A stretch of DNA of 38,281 bases from Flavobacteriales bacterium (GTDB taxonomy: Bacteria; Bacteroidota; Bacteroidia; Flavobacteriales_D; Sanyastnellaceae): contig JAQWTJ010000040.1 in the NCBI GenBank assembly GCA_029242765.1, positions 1 through 38,281 of the forward strand, in the 5' to 3' direction. The position numbers and the translations under genes were made by a program. Shown here piece after piece: positions 34,377 through 38,281 of the stretch. A model generated the notes under the pieces. That model was not told the origin of the DNA, did not search any database, and worked only from the letters and a program-made list of their open reading frames with translations. Numbering within the stretch: the first letter of the stretch is position 1; the number at the start of each line of letters is the position of its first letter.

Positions 34377-34396
34377 AACGGAACTTGCACCCACTA

Positions 34397-35893
34397 ATGC
34401 AACACCTTGCACATAAACAGCGGTGGAAGGTCGCTTTGTTCGCTGCAGCAGCGTTCATCGTTGGCTTGACGCTGTGGTATTCATCCACGATTGCCCGCAC
34501 ACTTCGGCACGAAGAACAGCACAAGGTTGAGCTTTGGTCTGAAGCAATTGTTCAAAGAGCTGAACTGGTCCGTTACACCGATCGCCTCTTTGATTCGCTG
34601 CGTGTTGAGGAGCGCACCAAGGCCGACTTGCTGTTTTCGGCGTACGAAATTTTCGAGCAGCTTGGGACGGACGCAAAGACCGACGTGACGATGATCATGA
34701 ACGTGATCCAAGCCAACCGAACCATCCCACTCTTGGTTACCGGCCCGGATCGTGAAATTCAATGGACGGCCAATTTGCCGCCTCACGTTGCCACGGATTC
34801 CCTGGCTCAAGACTCGTTGATTGCCGTCCTTTCTGAGCGAGGAGCAGTCATTGATATCGGTGCGGGCCGAACGTACATATACTACGATGAGAGCAAGAGA
34901 TTTCGGGAGCTACAGGCTGTAATGGCGGACTTGATTTACTCTTTCATTAGCCAGACCGTGATTAATTCGGCATCGATTCCTGTGCTGCTGGTCGACAGCA
35001 CCCACACGCGCATTTTGCGGGCCGAACGCATTGCCGCGTCTGATCTGCGTGACACGACAGCCTTGATCGCAGCGTTTTCTAAGGCCAACCCCTCGATTCC
35101 CCTCGATTTACCGTCGGCGGGCCGCCAGTACATCATGTATGACGAGTCCTTGGTCTTGAAGCAATTGAGATACTTCCCGGTCATCCAACTGTTGATCATC
35201 GGCGGTTTCCTTCTGTTTGCCTACCTCATTTTCAGCACCTTCAGGCGGGCAGAGCAGAACCGAGTGTGGGTTGGTATGGCGAAGGAAACGGCGCATCAAT
35301 TGGGCACCCCGCTCTCTGCATTGTTGGCCTGGGTTCACGTGTTGGAAGAGCAGGGCCTCGACCCGAAAGTGATCGTCGAGCTGAACAAAGATTTGGACCG
35401 CCTTCAAACGGTGACAGACCGCTTCTCAAAGATCGGCTCCGAGCCCGAGTTGCACGCTGGCGACCTCGGAGAGTTCGTCCGATCGTCGATGGGTTACATG
35501 CAGCCGCGCATGCCGCGGCGCGTGATCTTCGAGCTCGACATCGCCCCCAAGGTCTCTGCAAAATTCAGCCCTTCCCTGTACGGTTGGGTATTGGAAAACC
35601 TTGTGAAAAACGCCGTGGACGCTATGGCAGGCGAGGGCACCTTGAAGCTCCATTTGCATGTGGACGGCTCCAATGCAACGCTCGATATAAGCGACTCGGG
35701 CAAGGGCATTCCCAAGGCTCATCATCGGAGTGTGTTCGAGCCGGGCTACACCACGAAAAAGCGAGGATGGGGCCTGGGCTTGAGTTTGGTCAAGCGCATC
35801 GTCGAGCATTACCACGGCGGGAAAATTTTCGTTTTGCGTTCCGAAGAAGATTCAGGGACCACATTCCGTGTGACTTTGCCGTTGGAATCCTAG
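34397..35893 (+). CDS. Membrane sensor histidine kinase
   Basis: From the ATG at 34397 (a TTG 12 bases upstream is also in frame) the protein has 498 residues. Span 1 (about 12-32) and span 2 (about 259-281, VIQLLIIGGFLLFAYLIFS) frame an extracytoplasmic domain of about 225 residues with no motif I know. The phospho-acceptor is in KETAHQLGTPLSALLAW (H300), the form common in Bacteroidota kinases. The ATPase domain has NLVKNAVDAM, ISDSGKGIPK, VFEPGYTTKKRGWGLGLSL. No response regulator is adjacent. A strong terminator lies just before the start, and the tRNA-Leu promoter overlaps its 3' end. Confidence 0.9.
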   Translation: MQHLAHKQRWKVALFAAAAFIVGLTLWYSSTIARTLRHEEQHKVELWSEAIVQRAELVRYTDRLFDSLRVEERTKADLLFSAYEIFEQLGTDAKTDVTMIMNVIQANRTIPLLVTGPDREIQWTANLPPHVATDSLAQDSLIAVLSERGAVIDIGAGRTYIYYDESKRFRELQAVMADLIYSFISQTVINSASIPVLLVDSTHTRILRAERIAASDLRDTTALIAAFSKANPSIPLDLPSAGRQYIMYDESLVLKQLRYFPVIQLLIIGGFLLFAYLIFSTFRRAEQNRVWVGMAKETAHQLGTPLSALLAWVHVLEEQGLDPKVIVELNKDLDRLQTVTDRFSKIGSEPELHAGDLGEFVRSSMGYMQPRMPRRVIFELDIAPKVSAKFSPSLYGWVLENLVKNAVDAMAGEGTLKLHLHVDGSNATLDISDSGKGIPKAHHRSVFEPGYTTKKRGWGLGLSLVKRIVEHYHGGKIFVLRSEEDSGTTFRVTLPLES

Positions 35894-35911
35894 TTCAAGG
35901 CCGTATCTTTG
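35882..35911 (+). promoter_or_regulatory. Promoter of tRNA-Leu
   Basis: TTG (35882-35884), 19 bases, then TATCTTTG (35904-35911): an exact match to the Bacteroidota primary-sigma consensus at ideal spacing. The predicted start falls a few bases before the tRNA 5' end at 35922. The -33 box lies within the last codons of the histidine kinase gene. Confidence 0.8.
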
Positions 35912-35921
35912 CGCCCCCGCT

Positions 35922-36003
35922 GCCCGGATGGCGGAATTGGTAGACGCGCGCGACTCAAACTCGCGTTCCGCAAGGAGTGTGGGTTCGATTCCCACTCCGG
36001 GTA
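35922..36003 (+). tRNA. tRNA-Leu (CAA)
   Basis: The acceptor arms GCCCGGA and TCCGGGT pair (one G-T), and the D-arm reads GGCGGAATTGGTAGACG, typical of tRNA-Leu. The anticodon stem is CGCGA/TCGCG with loop CTCAAAC, anticodon CAA. A long variable arm (GTTCCGCAAGGAGT) marks a class II tRNA. The discriminator is A as expected for Leu. CCA is not encoded, unlike the tRNA-Asn gene in the same window. Confidence 0.96.
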
Positions 36004-36028
36004 CACAGGTCCGCAACAGACCGCATAG

Positions 36029-36056
36029 AAACCCTGGCTGAGAGGCCGGGGTTTTT
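36029..36056 (+). terminator. Terminator after tRNA-Leu
   Basis: A 10-bp stem (36029-36038 with 36045-36054, one G-T wobble, 6-base loop) leads into five T (36052-36056). It overlaps the stop of the converging glycosyltransferase gene. Confidence 0.8.
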
Positions 36057-37260
36057 AGTTCAGCATGGTCCGCACACTTTGTAGATAGCGTTGAATGGCA
36101 TCAGGCCAATTGTGGCCCGCGTTAATGCTCGACGATGCGCTTGATCGAAACGCTTCAAGGTGAGTTGAGGAAGACCTGAGCTTGAGAATTGCGCTTGAAA
36201 TTGACTCGGGGTCATTTGCGCGATGAATCAAACCAGAACCTGTGGCCTGCACCAATGCAGCCTGACTCGGGCAGTCGCTCACAATCAAGGCTAATCCAGC
36301 ATGGAGGTATTGAAAAAGTTTGTTGGCGTGGGTGGTGTCATGGTGGGTGTTCCTAAGGATTGGACACACCCCCACCTTGGAAACGTGGAGGTAGCCCCCA
36401 ATGGAGTTCAACGGCTGAAACCCCTCTAGATGAATGCGCTCTCCATGAGGGAGAGTTCTTTTTAGATTGGCCAATACATGCTGTTCTTGTTTGCTGTTGC
36501 CCACAAGGACCAACTGTAAATTGTCATATTTAGCCGCTGCTAAAGAGAAGCCTTTGAGCAGCGATTCCGTGCCGCGACGAAGTGAAGTGTCACCGAAATA
36601 GAGCAATACAAATTGCCCCTCAAAACGCTTCTCAAGCTCGCGCGATTCAAAGGCCCCTAAATCATCTGGCCAGATGTAGTTACTTAAGACAACACTCTTT
36701 TCGGCACTGAATCCGACTCGACTTCGGCATTCAGAAGAAGCCTCATCCGTCACAAAAACCAGACGGTTAGCTGCAACTACCGCCCGTTCCTCTAAGGCAA
36801 CCCAACGGCGATGTGATATGAGCAGCCGTCCAAGCCCTTTTTGAGAAAATGCATACTCCTGAATTATCTCCGGCAGGTTCTCGGCGATATCAAGCACAAT
36901 GATTTTCGGACGGAGACGCTTGATGGCTCGCTCGACCCCTGGCCAAACGTAGATGTTATACACGTGAAGAATGTCCGGGCGAAAGTCCTCGATCTCCCGG
37001 GCGATAGCTTTAGAAATTAAGCGGCCGTATAGGCTGCAGTCTGCGCTGAGTGCCACGGCTTTCGCTCCAATGCGCCCCACCTTCACGTGCCGCACCTCCA
37101 CGCGGCCCTCCATTTCCAAGTCTCCGGCCGTGGATTTCGTTTCGGGATCGAGGCACAGGCAACGCACTTGACAGCCGGCTTCGGAAAGCGCTCGACTCAT
37201 ATTGGAAACCCTTATTTGCCGCCGAATGCTGAGGTCGGTGATTATTAGAATTCGTTCCAT
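36055..37260 (-). CDS. GT4-type glycosyltransferase (GT-B fold)
   Basis: The 401-residue protein has the two-domain GT-B layout: MERILIITDLSIRRQIRVSN at the start, DFRPDILHVYNIYVWPGVER, then a C-terminal nucleotide-sugar domain with FVLLYFGDTSLRRGTESLLK, LQLVLVGNSKQEQHVL, HLEGFQPLNSIGGYLHVSKVG and KLFQYLHAGLALIVSD. The E-x7-E motif of GT4 is not clear, so the family is inferred from overall pattern. It likely adds a sugar to a surface polysaccharide at the membrane. Its start lies 16 bases inside the end of the pyruvyltransferase gene, so the two are probably translated together. Confidence 0.85.
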   Translation of the reverse strand: MERILIITDLSIRRQIRVSNMSRALSEAGCQVRCLCLDPETKSTAGDLEMEGRVEVRHVKVGRIGAKAVALSADCSLYGRLISKAIAREIEDFRPDILHVYNIYVWPGVERAIKRLRPKIIVLDIAENLPEIIQEYAFSQKGLGRLLISHRRWVALEERAVVAANRLVFVTDEASSECRSRVGFSAEKSVVLSNYIWPDDLGAFESRELEKRFEGQFVLLYFGDTSLRRGTESLLKGFSLAAAKYDNLQLVLVGNSKQEQHVLANLKRTLPHGERIHLEGFQPLNSIGGYLHVSKVGVCPILRNTHHDTTHANKLFQYLHAGLALIVSDCPSQAALVQATGSGLIHRANDPESISSAILKLRSSSTHLEAFRSSASSSINAGHNWPDAIQRYLQSVRTMLN

Positions 37261-38075
37261 GGAGCAGCAGATAACAATCGGTCACTGTTAAAATGGCACG
37301 TATCATTCAGGTGTAATGTGTCTAGCATTTTGAGCGATTCACCGGGGTTGACCCGTGTGGAATCAATCGCGCCCCGAGAAACACCCGCGCCATAATCGTT
37401 GAATTTGAAGTCGCCTCCATACAGCTTATTGTTGAGCGTGATCCGTGCGTTGGGAATCCCATATGCGTCGGCCATAATTAAGCCGTGAAGAGAGCTTGAT
37501 ACGACGCGGTCGACAGAAAGCAATTGGGAAATGAACTCTTCCCTGCCAGCACAAATGTCAATAATAAGAGCGCCTTCATCCGCCCATTTTTCTAACACCG
37601 AGTGGCCCACATCGCAATAATGAGGAATCACCCCCCAACGATGAGATGTTTCACGACCTGACGAACGCGGCCTGATTTGAGGGTAGAGCATTGCGGGGTC
37701 CCCAAACACCTTTGGAACGGTCATCCCAGCGCGAACCAGCACCTCTCTTGTGTGTGGCCCACGGACGGCAAGAATATTCAACTGACGCCCACCGCAACCC
37801 AGAGCTTTGGGAGAAATAGTTCCAGCGCCCCACACCGTATCCCCCGGCATAGAGAAGGCCATAACGCTTCCAACAGCGAGCAACTTTCCCGCAGCATAGG
37901 GGTCAGAAATTTCAGCGAGTGGACGCGGAGAAAAATGATTGCAGATGGAAAGGCCGATGATGTCACCCCAATTGTTTGGATGATTGACATTCGTATAATG
38001 GAAGACTGACGAGCCAGGAGAAACTCGCTGAGTCGGGCGTTTGAAGGTGTGTCGAAAGAATCTTTCCCACTGCAT
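37245..38075 (-). CDS. Polysaccharide pyruvyltransferase family protein
   Basis: The 276-residue protein shows the family marks: NNWGDIIGLSICNHF near the start, NILAVRGPHTREVLVRAG, KVFGDPAMLYP, RWGVIPHYCD, VDRVVSSSLHGLIMADAYG and FKFNDYGAG. Members move pyruvate from phosphoenolpyruvate to a sugar of an exopolysaccharide or cell-wall polymer. It is the first gene of a two-gene minus-strand unit with the glycosyltransferase. TACCTTTT upstream is a 7/8 match to TAnnTTTG. Both genes have lower GC than the rest of the window. Confidence 0.88.
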   Translation of the reverse strand: MQWERFFRHTFKRPTQRVSPGSSVFHYTNVNHPNNWGDIIGLSICNHFSPRPLAEISDPYAAGKLLAVGSVMAFSMPGDTVWGAGTISPKALGCGGRQLNILAVRGPHTREVLVRAGMTVPKVFGDPAMLYPQIRPRSSGRETSHRWGVIPHYCDVGHSVLEKWADEGALIIDICAGREEFISQLLSVDRVVSSSLHGLIMADAYGIPNARITLNNKLYGGDFKFNDYGAGVSRGAIDSTRVNPGESLKMLDTLHLNDTCHFNSDRLLSAAPWNEF

Positions 38076-38120
38076 GCCAGGGTTCCTATTTGAGGCGAAA
38101 AAGGTACACTCTCTTGCTCA

Positions 38121-38147
38121 TTGTTGTTGGAGGTGGCGTTATTTTTG
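38121..38147 (+). promoter_or_regulatory. Candidate promoter of the right-edge gene
   Basis: TATTTTTG (38140-38147) matches TAnnTTTG exactly, with TTG boxes 16 (38121-38123) and 23 (38114-38116) bases upstream. The predicted transcription start falls almost on the ATG at 38152, so the message may have little or no leader. Confidence 0.5.
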
Positions 38148-38151
38148 CCCC

Positions 38152-38281
38152 ATGCTTACTTGTCGTGTACTTTTTTTTGGAGCGGCCACCCTTTTTATGG
38201 CTGCGCCGTCTCTTTTGGCTCAGGCCGTTTTGCACCAGCCGTATTTAGGCGTGGGCCTCACAGCCGGGGTGTACGCAGCAA
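38152..38281 (+). CDS. N-terminus of an exported, probably outer-membrane protein (partial)
   Basis: An ATG opens a frame that runs off the right edge (43 codons). It encodes a signal peptide (VLFFGAATLFMAAPSLLAQA) followed by VLHQPYLGVGLTAGVYAA, which reads like the first strand of a small outer-membrane barrel. The rest of the gene is outside the window, so the family cannot be named. Confidence 0.65.
   Translation, partial: MLTCRVLFFGAATLFMAAPSLLAQAVLHQPYLGVGLTAGVYAA

Overview
The window looks like chromosomal DNA of a Bacteroidota species, most likely a marine, fairly GC-rich member of the Flavobacteriales. The evidence is a SusC/SusD pair, a SprE/PorW-type TPR lipoprotein, DUF4270, DUF4837, DUF3098 and DUF2807 proteins, and an F-type ATP synthase operon without atpD or atpC. 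The promoters also match the Bacteroidota form (TTG, about 19-20 bases, TAnnTTTG), best seen before the tRNA-Leu gene. Family names come from reading the sequence and from memory; no search was run, and the genus cannot be fixed.

Layout. Bases 1-190 are the C-terminal end of a hexapeptide-repeat protein. A tRNA-Asn on the minus strand and a PfkB-family kinase diverge from a shared promoter region (440-570). An M23 peptidase (minus) diverges from a long plus-strand run: sprE/porW, bactofilin, atpZ, an AtpI-like membrane protein, atpB-E-F-H-A-G, and a sensor histidine kinase that overlaps atpG. A SusC/SusD pair follows. Next come, on the minus strand, a cyclase-family hydrolase and an outer-membrane barrel, and on the plus strand a DUF2807 protein. 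The minus-strand operon half-length glycogen synthase > DUF4270 > glmS diverges from panC. A tight eight-gene plus-strand envelope operon covers 25.4-31.0 kb: tatA, a MltD-like lytic transglycosylase, DUF4837, a SlyD-like isomerase, ftsX, DUF3098, uppP and an unknown lipoprotein. Then come an exported Fe/Mn superoxide dismutase (minus), an AsmA-like protein, a 199-base gap with a candidate structured RNA, a second histidine kinase and tRNA-Leu. The right end holds a polysaccharide pyruvyltransferase/glycosyltransferase pair (minus) of lower GC and the start of another exported protein.

How it works together. Most of the window is housekeeping for the cell envelope and energy: proton-driven ATP synthesis, peptidoglycan turnover (M23, MltD, FtsX, UppP, GlmS), protein export (TatA, SprE/PorW) and nutrient uptake (SusCD). 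No defence system, CRISPR array, transposase or phage gene is visible. The most interesting parts are the candidate RNA or leader at 34240-34376, the exported SOD with a Tat-like lipoprotein signal, the half-length glycogen synthase, the His-rich N-terminal domain of AtpB, and the repeat protein cut by the left edge. I do not see a convincing wholly new multi-gene system.
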